DNA from: Malania oleifera | Taxonomy: Eukaryota > Streptophyta > Magnoliopsida > Santalales > Ximeniaceae | Direction of reading: 5' to 3' | Length of the DNA stretch: 64,000 bases | Assembly: GCF_029873635.1 (NCBI RefSeq) | Contig: NC_080420.1 | Location: forward strand, 53,993,457 to 54,057,456 | Part shown: one piece after another, positions 54,001 through 64,000 of the stretch | Position numbering within the stretch: the first letter of the stretch is position 1 | Layout of the letters: every line of letters starts with the position of its first letter | Translations under genes and position numbers: made by a program | The notes under the pieces: model-generated | What the model saw: only the letters and a program-made list of their open reading frames with translations | Database searches by the model: none | Told to the model about the DNA's origin: nothing

Positions 54001-57000
54001 TATAGGACCCTAAACTAAACCCTCAATCATCAGTTTGTTATAGATTTCCTCCAAATATAACTTACAAAAGAAATCAGTAATAACAAATGCAATCAAACAC
54101 TGATCATTCGTAAACCTCCCATCCCCCAAATCTAGCTCCCTATTCAAAATTTTCCCTCTTGTTACCATTAACTAACCTGTGGAAAAAAGAGGAATTACAT
54201 TCACCATCTTTCACCCACTTTAATTTGACCTTTTGCCCCCAATTCCTCATTTCCTGAAAAAATCACCTCTTCCAACTCATTTTTAAGAGATTCTTCTAGC
54301 CTCCTCACTTTTCGACAAAATAACCTCCTCCTTTCTATCCAAACCTCCTTTCTATCCAAACTTGCCAACTCACCTAAAAGACTTGATTTTCTAATTCTAA
54401 CATTTTCAAACCCCCCCCCCCAAATTATTCAAAGTTTTCAATATCTCCTTTAGTCGTTTTAATTTCCTCATGAATCTAAAACCTTCCCAAACTCTCTCCA
54501 CTAACTCTCCCAAGAATCCCTAACTAAAGGCTTAAATATCACATGGTTCAATCCCATGTTCTCAAACCTTAAAAGGGTAGGACCCTATGACATCTTACTA
54601 GACTCCAATAAAATAGAGAAGTGATCAAAAGTAGCCTTAGGAAGAGTGGTATAAGAGAGGTTTGGAAACTCATCCTCTCACTCAATACAAAACAAAAATC
54701 TATCCAATTTACTAACCACCGCTCTTACTCGCCCTACAAACCAAGTGAACGAAGCATTCCCCAAAGGGAGATCTCTTAACCTGCAATCCCTAATAAATGA
54801 ATCAAACTTGAGCATACTCGCAATAGGTCTACCCCTCCCCCCCTTTTTTTCTTCTCTTTAGGAAATATAACCGCATTAAAATCACCTCCCATGACATCTT
54901 ACTAGACTCCAACAAAATAAAGAAGTGATCGGATGTAGCCCTAGGAAGAGTGGTATGAGAGAGGTTTAGAACCTCATCCTCCTACTCAATACAAAACAAA
55001 AATCTATCCAATCTACTAACCACCGCTCTTACTCGCCCTACAAACCAAGTGAACAAAGCATTCCCCAAAGGGAGATCTCTTAACCTGCAATCCCTAATAA
55101 ATGAATCAAACTTGAGCATACTTGCAATAAGTCTAGGCCCCCCCCCCCCCACCCTTTTTTTTCTTCTCTTTAGGAAATCTAACCGCATTAAAATCACCTC
55201 CTACCATTCACCTAGGTGAACAAAATCCAAAGATAGAGCAAAGCTCTTCCCAAAAAAGAGTTCCTCAAAGTAGGTCTAGAAGGTCTATAAACAAAAGAGA
55301 CGCACCACTGCCCCCTCACTATCACTTCAAATAAAATTGAACAAATAAAAAACCCCGCTAAAGAATCAACTTTTGAAATAAAGCGTCAATCGCATAAGAC
55401 AAGAAGACCCCTGAAGCACCATATAAAGGCAAAAATTCCCAATCCCTACAACACCCATCAGAGATAATCTTCACTACGCCGCAATCTATCAATTCTGATT
55501 AAGTTTCCTAGATAAGGACGATATTAGGGGAATGCTTATCCAAAACATCCCTGATCAAACCCCTCTTCCTCAAACTACCTAAACCTCTCACATACCAACT
55601 GACTATTTCATAATCTAATGCATTCACCACCCTTCTCGAAACCTTACATCCCCCATTGTTAATTGAAGACACCAGATCTTTTAGCTCCTAAACTTTCTTC
55701 TTCCTTCCCTTATATGTCCTAGGGCTCAAACCCAACCTAACCAGGCTGCCAACAAGGTGTACCATTTCCAAACCTATGTCTTCAAGGAGTTTTAGAGGGT
55801 CTAGGCAGTCTCTCTCACCTCCCTAAATGCTAGGATCACAACCCTACCCCTAGAAAAGCCATACTTATGGCAAAGAGTTACTGGAGAAGGCATAGGTTGG
55901 ATAGGGATGGAAGAATGCCTTCACCACTTTTAGATATGCTAGGGTCCCCTGAAAGAACCGATTTAGATACAAGGTAGGGACTGATCCCTGGCCAAGCAAA
56001 GTTTCCACATTAATTAAAGCTCTCACCTGGTCAAAATTATGCTTAGAAGAATTTATACCTACTTGTGAAAGATCTAAATTCAAGTGAAGGCTTACACTCT
56101 CCATTTGTGGCGAACTTGATTTCGAAATTTCCTCATTATCTACACTATCCTCTTCAAGATCTTCGTTGGAAGCTTCAAACAATTGATTCAATCGTTCTTC
56201 ATCAAATTCAGCTCTTATTTGATCAACCAAAAGCTCCTTAAACTCGCACATCTACCATCTCTTCATCTGAATCATAGTGGATCGTCTTCTGTAACCCCTT
56301 CAGAAGTCATGTTTGTCGTCTTTATATAAGCTACTGCTGAAGGATCAGCTCACGTCAAGATTTTTGCTGATCATGAATTCCTATTTAACAGAGTGCTCTG
56401 CCATAGCTTCTCCTAGTAACAGATTGTCCTCTAATCTATGCCCTTCTAAGTCTTCTAATTTCCTTTGTTAAGTTAGCCCTTCTCCATCTCAAATGCAGGT
56501 CTTGTTTGCTACAGCTCTGAGTTTGAGCTCTTAGCATTAGGGCTCTAATTTTCAATGACCGATACAACTTTTGACTTTTTTTACTTGGGTGGCTCGGGCC
56601 TTTGAATTTCTAGCATTGAGATGGGATGCTTGACAAGGAAAAATAAAAAATAAAAATAAAAATAAACCCTATCCCCTATGGTTGTGAATTTTTGACAATC
56701 CAAAATTTGTCCTCGAAATTGAACCTCCTTTGATAGCATGACATAGGATATACTCAGCAAAAGTTTATGGAAGACACTTCTCTTCCCTCTCTTTTCATCT
56801 AGTCTGATGTTCAATGATCCATAATCCATGCACATCCAACTGACATTGTTAGAACTAGGAGTCTCAACTATGGGCGACAAGAAATCCAACCAGGCAGCGA
56901 GAATGGCCCCCCACTCCTTTTTCTAATCACCATCTAGGATGCGTATAGCAGGAAGAAACTTTCTATAGTATTTCTCCAAGCATAAATAACTACTTTGCCA

Positions 57001-57700
57001 TTTTCAAGAATCTTTAGACCCACACTTTTCTTAGCCTTACTAAATCTGGCTCCATGGTGATTCTCTACAATTCCTACATTGGCCTCGCAAATCATTCCCA
57101 ACATCTTAAGGACTCAAACGAGTTCCTCCTTCTCCAACACGATGCATAATACATGCTTTTTACTAGCATATTCCATAATGTCATATGTCACAAAATCCAC
57201 CTGTACTACAGAATGCACTTTCAATTTTGAGAGTAGCAAATTCTCCCAACCATGTAACGAGCACCTAGGAGGGGATTGTGGCTAGCTAAGAAGTTGAGGG
57301 GGAAAAGGCATTTAGAAAAGGTGGCAGACAGCGAATAGTAGGCAACCTCTTTGACTATTGAAGATAAGAGCTCACTTTGGGAACTAATATAACAAAGGTG
57401 TCGCAAAGCTATGGTAGTTCTCCAGTTGGGATTTCGATCATAGTGAGGGCCTCAGCACTCATGTGTAGGTTTCAAGCTTCTCTCGAAAATAGAGAAGGAA
57501 AGTTGAGGAGGAAGGAGTGTCAGGGAGGGCTTGCAATAGAGACAAGAATTGATGATTAGAGTGAGGGGACAACTTCGAGAAAGGAGGAGAAGACTTTCAG
57601 TAGAGAGGATGGTTAGAAAGGGGCTATGAGATTAAACGAGAGATGAGACGCCATGCTTGAGGGCTCGAAGGGCAAGGACAAGAATGTCGATAGGAAAGCA
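54001..57700 (-). mobile_element. LINE-4, 5' part (endonuclease and ORF1)
   Basis: The minus strand at about 55615-55450 reads SWYVRGLGSLRKRGLIRDVL and CCRDWEFLPLYGASGV, the N-terminal half of the endonuclease. SFVYRPSRPTLRN follows near 55290, then LRDLPLGNALFTW and AVVSRLDRFLF (55090-54990). To the right of 55640 there are two open frames, 56251-55865 (128 codons, acidic) and 56889-56581 (102 codons). They sit where ORF1 of a LINE should be, but I do not recognise their domains. The exact 5' end is unclear. Confidence 0.75.
54587..55201. repeat. Tandem duplication of 304 bp inside the LINE-4 endonuclease
   Basis: Two units start ATGACATCTTACTAGACTCC at 54587 and 54891. They share CACCGCTCTTACTCGCCC, GGGAGATCTCTTAACCTGC and CTTTAGGAAAT, with scattered differences and different C-tract lengths. 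Confidence 0.9.
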
Positions 57701-57866
57701 TCGTATTACTTTCCACGATCTTTTATAACAAGCCAAACATTAGACGACCCAAACCTAGGCAAAGTTTCATGAGATAAGTTAGGAAACGAGCCCTCCGATT
57801 CATCTGTTACCAAAAACTTATAAATACAAATAGCAATCAACCAATCACGACGACCAACAAAGTAAT
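57700..57866 (-). mobile_element. LINE-3, endonuclease C-terminal remnant
   Basis: The minus strand reads IYKFLVTDESEGSFPNLSHE then TLPR, the end of a LINE endonuclease. It is colinear with the LINE-3 linker at 46420-46510, so LINE-4 appears to have inserted into LINE-3. Confidence 0.6.
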
Positions 57867-58437
57867 GCTTTTTGTTTTGATAGAAAAAGAAGAGATTTCA
57901 TTAATAAGAAAAGAATTTACAAAGAGAATACGATATCTCCCATAAAAATATGGAAAAATATAGAAAAAAAATTAAAGAAAAAAACAAATAAATACTATGA
58001 AATATCAAAGCAAAAGATTCCTCCATTCTTGTTAAAATTTGAAGAACTAGCTCCTTAAGAATCCAAAGCCAAATGCACCATATAGAGGCCAAGTATTGAA
58101 TATGCTCCCAAACCAGTTGCCAATTCAATTTTTTCCTTGAAGAAAACCGTGTTTTACGCTCCAACCATAATCTCCACAGCACTGCAAATATACTGCATTC
58201 AAAAAAGCAGAGTCCTATCCTCCCTTCTTCCAAAACCCCCAAAAGAAATTGCCAACATCCCTTCCACCAACGTTGGACAAACCCAAGATTCTCCCAACAC
58301 ACCATAATTTATTCTAGATGTTCAAAGCAAACTCACAATGTAAGAACAAATGAGATGCCGATTCAAATAACAAAGCACACAAACATCTGGAGATAAGACC
58401 TTCAAAAGTCTCTTGATGTGCAAGGGATAATCAATAT
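57867..58437 (-). mobile_element. LINE-5, 3' end with zf-RVT
   Basis: The minus strand at 58305-57901 carries the C terminus of ORF2, with SIFAVLWRLWLERKTRFSS and EHIQYLASIW. The zf-RVT follows at 58430-58310. The A-rich end CAAAACAAAAAGC at about 57870 is a weak poly(A). A solo LTR interrupts it at 58438. Confidence 0.8.
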
Positions 58438-60517
58438 TGAAAACAAAGATGTAGTCCCAAGAGGGGCGGTGAATTGGGTTATTAAAATTTCTTTCAAATC
58501 TTTCAATGAATTTTTAAGCCTTTTAATTCTTTCAAAGATTTCAATCCACAACCAACCAATTCAAGTAAACAATCAAACAAAATATATTCAATCAAGATGC
58601 AAAACTTTGATAGATTCAGCTTTGTTGTATGTAGCCCTGTGTATATGATTTATATTCAAGCCCTATAGTGAATGTGAATTTGAACCAAGCCCTCTATATA
58701 TGAAATCATTCCTTCAATGCAAACCACAACTCAATTCCCAAACAACTCAGAATTTAAATAAACTCTTTAGTTAATTTTTCTTTGGGTGTTAACCAACCAA
58801 CGTACTTCCTTTTGAGATTTCTGCAAAAGTTTGATCAACCAACGTATTCCCTTTCGGTTTCCGCAATCCCAAATCAAAATTAAACTTTAAGTTTATTTAA
58901 CTTCCAAATTACATAGTTTGTATAATTAAGAAAATTAAATCATCCACACAGTTTATATATGTTGAATGTATAGAGAGTAAGGGAAATAGAAAGAGACTGA
59001 GTTTTTACGAGGTTCGGCTTATCCCCAGCCTACGTCCTCGCCTTTGGCAAACCACCAAAGGATTCACTAAAACTAGTTCATTTGTCAGGCGGAACAACAC
59101 CATTTCCACACTCCTTTAGTAGGCTAAAGCCCGCCTCTCCAAGTGATATCCCCTCACTCGATCACTCCTTCAATTAAGCTAGAGTCTACCTCTCTAAGCG
59201 ATAACCCCACGCTTAGCCAATGATCCAAACACCTTAGAACATCAAAGAACTACAAGAAACACAAGATACAATCTATGTACAAGTATACTCTCACAAAGAG
59301 CAAGTTAGTACAATTTCAGCACTATATACTTCAATGTAAAAATATCAATATGAAATAGAATTGAAGTTCAAGTGTAGAATTCACCAAATTCTTTCTTGGA
59401 TGAAGATTGGCAGTAGAAACTCATAGCAAGGATCAGCACTTCAGAATATCTTAGCAAAAGAGTTTTGCAATGAGTGAACAAGAGAACTTTGTAAGAACAA
59501 GAGTGCTTTCAGCTTATCAATCAGATTTTTCAATTCTTGGTGCATTTTGATTTGCAAAACCATGTATTTATAGGCTTTCAAAAATATTTTCGTGTTGCCC
59601 AAGAGTACTTGGAGTATCTTCCAAGTTTTTAGAAAATTTGGGGCACAAGCAACCTTTATTTCGAATTTAAAATATTTAAAAAATTTGCCCGTTAACAGCG
59701 TTCAGATGACTGAACATTCGGTGTCAGTCTTCTGAAGTTCCTTAAAGTTTTGAAAATATTGAACTAGACACAGGGTCAGACGTCTGAAGTTAGGGTTCAG
59801 ACTTCTGAAGTTTCTGGTTCAGACGATTGAAGTCAAAGTTCAGTCTTCTGATGTGCTAGTGCCTATTTTTGTGTTTCACCAATAAATCTTCAGACGACCG
59901 AACTTAATCTTCAGACTTCTAAAGTAATTTTTCAGACGACTGAGCTTAAACCTCAATCTTCTAAAGTCATATCTTCAGACTTCTGAGCAGCAACTTTAGT
60001 CTTCTGAACAGTATACTTTCTGGATTTTTTTATTTCCATTTCAAAAAATCTGTTTTGCTCTCTTTCTTTGCTCTTTTATAAACCATTTTCCGAGGTTTTT
60101 AAAATAGGTCTCTAAGTCCATGAATTACCCCTAAAGAGCTTCAAATAAAATTTCAAACAATATTTAAACATTAAAGCACTTACATAAAGACTTCTAAGAC
60201 ATTTGACATTTTAAACACTTAAATCTTCATGCTTGTTTTGGCTCTTTCTTGGTCTTCAAGCTTTAATATTCTTTGAGCTTTCTCTTTAACATCATGCTCT
60301 CATATTCTTCAAGCTTTCTTTAAATCATCTTTGAATCCATGCTTTAAGCTTCATATGATCATCCTTCTTTAAAGTATAACCTTTCAATGGATCCTTGTGA
60401 ACACTTGACCTTACTTTCTCTAAGTGAGTCCTAAAATGCCATCACTTAACCAGATATGTTAAGTTCCCACTTGTTTTTTAGCATCAAAGCAGGATTTTAA
60501 GCCTTGTAAGGCCAACA
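58438..60517 (-). repeat. SIRE-like solo LTR (LTR-H) in LINE-5
   Basis: The minus strand starts TGTTGGCCTTACAAGGC at 60517 and ends CA at 58438 (2080 bp). Flanks AATAT and AGTAT match at 4 of 5. The first 200 bases are clearly related to LTR-C (for example GGATGATCATATGAAGC). Motif array TTCAGACG(T/A)CTGAA at 59700-60010, TATA box at 59565-59572. CCCAAGAGGGGCGGTGAATTG box at about 58457. Confidence 0.88.
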
Positions 60518-62330
60518 AGTATTGATTCTATTAAGAAGCCTTAATCTTTGGGGAGCTTTGGCTTTCCAAATACATAAGTATAAAGGAAAACAAGAGTTGG
60601 AACAGGTAAAAAATTCAAAAAAAAGATTTACAAGAATATACCCTCAAATGATCCAAAGCCCTAGATTGTGTATCCCTAGCTAAAGAAAGATGACAATTGT
60701 TCAATACAACAAGAAGACGGAAAGCTCCATCACCTCTTTGTGGTTTAGAGATCTTCTGAAATGAAAGTTCCAAGAAACCAAAGGGCTAACTGAATCAACC
60801 ACAAGGAAAGAAATCATACTATCTTGCCCTGAGCACAATCGAAAGAGATGAGGATAAGATGTGGATAGAACATCATGCTCCAACCACAGAAAGATAAGGG
60901 GTAAATCTAAGAAATAGATCTCCATGGACTCTACGATAAACATCGCAAACAAACATTGGTATCCCACCCATTCACACCCTTCCCATGCTTACTTCTAATC
61001 ACATTATGCCAAAGGGAATGATATTCTAAGGGAAAATGTCATAACCATTTAGCTAGGAGAGTGATGTTTTTACACACCAAATTTCCAAGACCCAACTCTC
61101 CCTCCATTTTAAACCTAGAGACCTCATCCCACCTTGCTAAGAGATCACTGAAATCCCCAACTCCAGACCATAAGAAATCTCTCATTATTTTCTCAATCTA
61201 GTTTGCAATATCCATTGGAATTCTTCTAATAAAACAAATAACATAAGGGAATACCATGAATAAGAGTGATTCTACCCCCATGGGAAAAGAATACCCCCTT
61301 CCAACCATCCAGCCTCGTGACCACTCTTTCTACTATCGGATCCCAAAACTCCATAGATCTAGGATTGACCGTCAAAAAGACCCCTAAGTAAGTCAAAGGC
61401 CAATCTAAAGGATCACACACCACCCCATAAGCCGGCTCCCTAGCTTGCTCAAAAGAGACATTGATATTTGGTAATCCACTTTTCCCTAAATTGATTTGAA
61501 GCCCTAACACCTTCTCAAAGACATGGAGGATACCCAAAATACATCTAAATGAAGGGCTATGATAATCTAGAAGAAATAGTATCATCCGCAAATTGAAGAC
61601 CAGCCAAGTATTTTGAGCATTGCCCTACCACAAATCTCTCAAGTCACACTCCCTCCTAATAAACTCATTAAACCCTTCATACCAATTGCTACCTTAGACA
61701 GTCCTCCCCCCCCCCCCCCAAAAAATATAAAAAATTCTTGTGTGAAAATTTAATAGCACAAAAATCAAAAACATCTAACAATTCCCCACATAAAAAACTC
61801 CTGAAAGGAGAATTAGGACCATAAATAGACGTAAAACACCAAAAAAGATCAGGAGAAATAGGACCATAAATAAACATACATTTAACCTCTAATTGAACCA
61901 ATAAAGAAAAGGACCCAACAAACTTACCAACAAGAACAACTTCAGCACCCCACATAATAAGAATACCTTATAAAGAACCACTAGCAAGCAAACCAAACCA
62001 ATTTTTAAATCTAGACTCCCAAACATTTAGAACTAAGAACTCATCCGCATCCTTGACTTAATTTTTTTATGAAGCATAAGCACATCAAGGCACAATTGAA
62101 TAGCACGAACCTAGTCTTAAGTCTCTTCCTAGATCACCCAGATGCCTAACAGTCCAACTAAAATATCTCCATCTAAAGATCTTACAAATCCCATCTTTAA
62201 TTCCCCTACTATCCCCATAGTTAACAGACCTAACTAGCTTTTTCAAATTCCCTTTCCACTTTTTTTTTTCACCTTTCTCACCTTTGGCCAGCTGAATAAC
62301 CAATATGAACCTAACTCATCTAAGAATGGT
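60518..62330 (-). mobile_element. LINE-5, RT and endonuclease
   Basis: The minus strand has EVVLVGKFVGSFSLLVQLE and FTSIYGPNSPFRSF (endonuclease, 61940-61780), then LGILHVFEKVLGLQINLGKS, WPLTYLGVFL, FWDPIVERVVTRLDGWKG and GGRITLIHG (61560-61240). The connection up to 60530 carries VSDLLAK-like and FGKPKLPKIK wording and resumes left of the solo LTR. Most of the RT palm (between 61690 and 61590) is missing. Confidence 0.8.
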
Positions 62331-64000
62331 CTCTAGAATACATACCACCACCATGTAGAGAATCAATACACAAAGTCCTCCTTCAAAGTAGGAAGATTAC
62401 TAGCCCATTAGAGTTCATAACCATCTTAGAAACAAGCTCATTCATTTTCAAATAGAGGATTAGCACAAAAAGAGAACAATTTAAAAACAAAAGAGTAATC
62501 GAGCCTCTCAACAAAGGTACTTGTATCTAAAATCTTATTTGCCACCTTCTCTCCAGGATCTCACTTCCAACAAGCAGCCTATCCCAAAAGCCTCATCTCT
62601 CACATGTAATGATGTTCCCAAAAAAGTATTTTTGATAGCCAACACCTAATCCATTTGATAGCTTTCCCTCACAAAGAACATTGAGTCTGCTGTAGAAGTC
62701 ATTGGCGACAATAGGACATCAATAAGATCCCTCAATCAATCCAATAAAAGATTATCATCACTGTCAGGATCATAATCAAGCTCCAACCCCATAATCTCAT
62801 CTTCCAAATGGGAGAGATCCTTACTAGAATCCCTTACAGCTGTTGAAACAGATTTCTTTCTTGAATCTAGAGTTAATCCTAGTACTTGTGCCAAACCTGC
62901 AATAGTGGTTTTCACGACTGCCCCATGTTGCACCATTGAACCCATTTCAAAGTCCCTTTTCTTTAGGTTAACTATACACTGTTTCAGGTTTGATAAAGTA
63001 GCATCTACATGCCCTTCGACCAAGTGAGAGATAAGGAATCAAACTTCCTTGTTTGGGTCATACTTTTTAATATTCCTTCGCTCCACCAATAGAACCACGT
63101 AAACAAGTACCCTTGCTTGCATCCTTCATTTTATGGTGCACATGAATAGTTCCTGCATTTTCGTGCAACCATTGACCTCGTGCTATAGCCATTGTACTAG
63201 TTGCAATTCGAGGAAGAAGAGAGCAACAACTAGTCAAATTAATTTTCAAGTAGAATTCACACTATATATGTTGTACAACATGTGGCCTTTTTCCATTTCC
63301 ATCATACTAGATGATTCATGAGGAAAAAGAGATCTATGAAAAGATACAAGCTCCAATCAATTAGCCTTCGAAACCCAACCAACATTCTTATCGATAAGCA
63401 CCAAAAAAATGCTAGACTAAATCTATTTGGCCCAAATGATGTTAACATAGCCATGTTATTTGGTCTCGCGACTTCAAGCTCCTTTCTACAATCAACTCAT
63501 TTCCATTCACCCACTACTCCAACATCCACATGTAGGCCCATTTACACTAGCCCCATCTCTTGTTGGGGCATTACAAAATATGAACCAAAAATGTTTCCTT
63601 CATCTTGGATTTGGGCTAAAAAATCATGATATGCCAGTTTGTTTTTCCCTTTCTTTTGTTGCACCTTTGCTCTAATCCATGATGGCAATTGACCATGGGG
63701 AAACCTCCATAATTTCCGGTAATTTGCAAGGTTATCATATTTGGAAGCTGAATGAATGCTGACTAATCTTTTTCCCTTTCCCTCCACACACCTCTGCCTT
63801 GTGTCGTCCTATCCACTTGAGAATATCGACATTGTATGTATGTATTGACAACCGGCAACAAGTCACATCTCTTCACTTTTGAATCTAACCATTTTGCTTC
63901 CAAATGACTTTCCCTTGCATGAGAAAGTGCAAATACTGATGGAAAATTCGTCAACCAAACCTCGAAAAGCCTGCTGACAACCGGATGTTTTGAAATGAAA
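62331..64000 (-). mobile_element. Probable LINE-5 5' region (ORF1-like), uncertain
   Basis: Minus-strand open pieces are 63954-63763, 63787-63542 (KLWRFPHGQLPSWIRAKVQQ) and 63023-62736 (a hydrophilic stretch with LSHLEDEIMGLELDYDPDSD, possibly coiled coil). They are in the right place and orientation for LINE ORF1 but are separated by stops and have no domain I can name. They could also be an unrelated gene relic. Confidence 0.35.

Noticed and set aside
63318..63675. Plus-strand open frames of 71-103 codons
   Set aside because: Opposite the LINE-5 5' region, no domain, and low-complexity composition.

Overview
The window is nuclear DNA from a flowering plant. The evidence is Ty1/copia and Ty3/gypsy retrotransposons with plant-type primer-binding sites, plant L1-type LINEs, a tRNA-derived SINE, a small hAT element, a scrambled insertion of plastid ribosomal DNA, and short remnants of plant genes. 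The species cannot be named from the sequence. No complete host gene is visible. The only intact piece of host coding sequence is the last exon of an LC8-type dynein light chain gene (34586-34741, minus strand). A broken B3-domain gene fragment lies at 7951-8212.

Layout. 1-6883: a decayed SIRE/Maximus-like copia element on the minus strand (gag, protease, integrase, RT, RNase H), sitting against an older LTR remnant (to 7468). 7469-8822: unassigned sequence with the B3 pseudogene. 8823-10885: a gypsy (Athila/Tat-like) LTR with its PBS and leader. 10890-14211: the 3' end and LTR of another copia element. 14212-25305: a copia element on the plus strand that keeps gag and a third ORF but has lost pol. 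Its 3' LTR is split by a 3.1 kb gypsy solo LTR (20627-23750). 25325 to about 28680: a minus-strand copia gag remnant and LTR, split by another solo LTR (26417-28117). 28854-30375: a gypsy solo LTR with perfect 5-bp target duplications. About 30376-32650: rearranged plastid DNA (16S rRNA pieces, trnS-UGA, antisense 23S). 32660-35800: the neighbourhood of the dynein exon. About 35800-64000: at least four minus-strand LINEs nested in one another. These are interrupted by a young chromovirus-type gypsy element (38248-43877), a SINE, a 939-bp hAT element and three LTRs.

The most unusual signal is shared by the copia LTRs. Each carries an array of short, near-palindromic motifs, and in five of them the array ends 123-131 bp before a TATA box. 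The motif differs between LTRs, even between two LTRs of one family whose flanks remain similar. A comparable array with its own TATA box precedes the third ORF inside the element at 14642-25305. These look like enhancer-type arrays that turn over quickly. That is inference and needs comparison with other copies. Boundaries given as 'about' were judged by eye, and all family names rest on motif recognition, not on searches.
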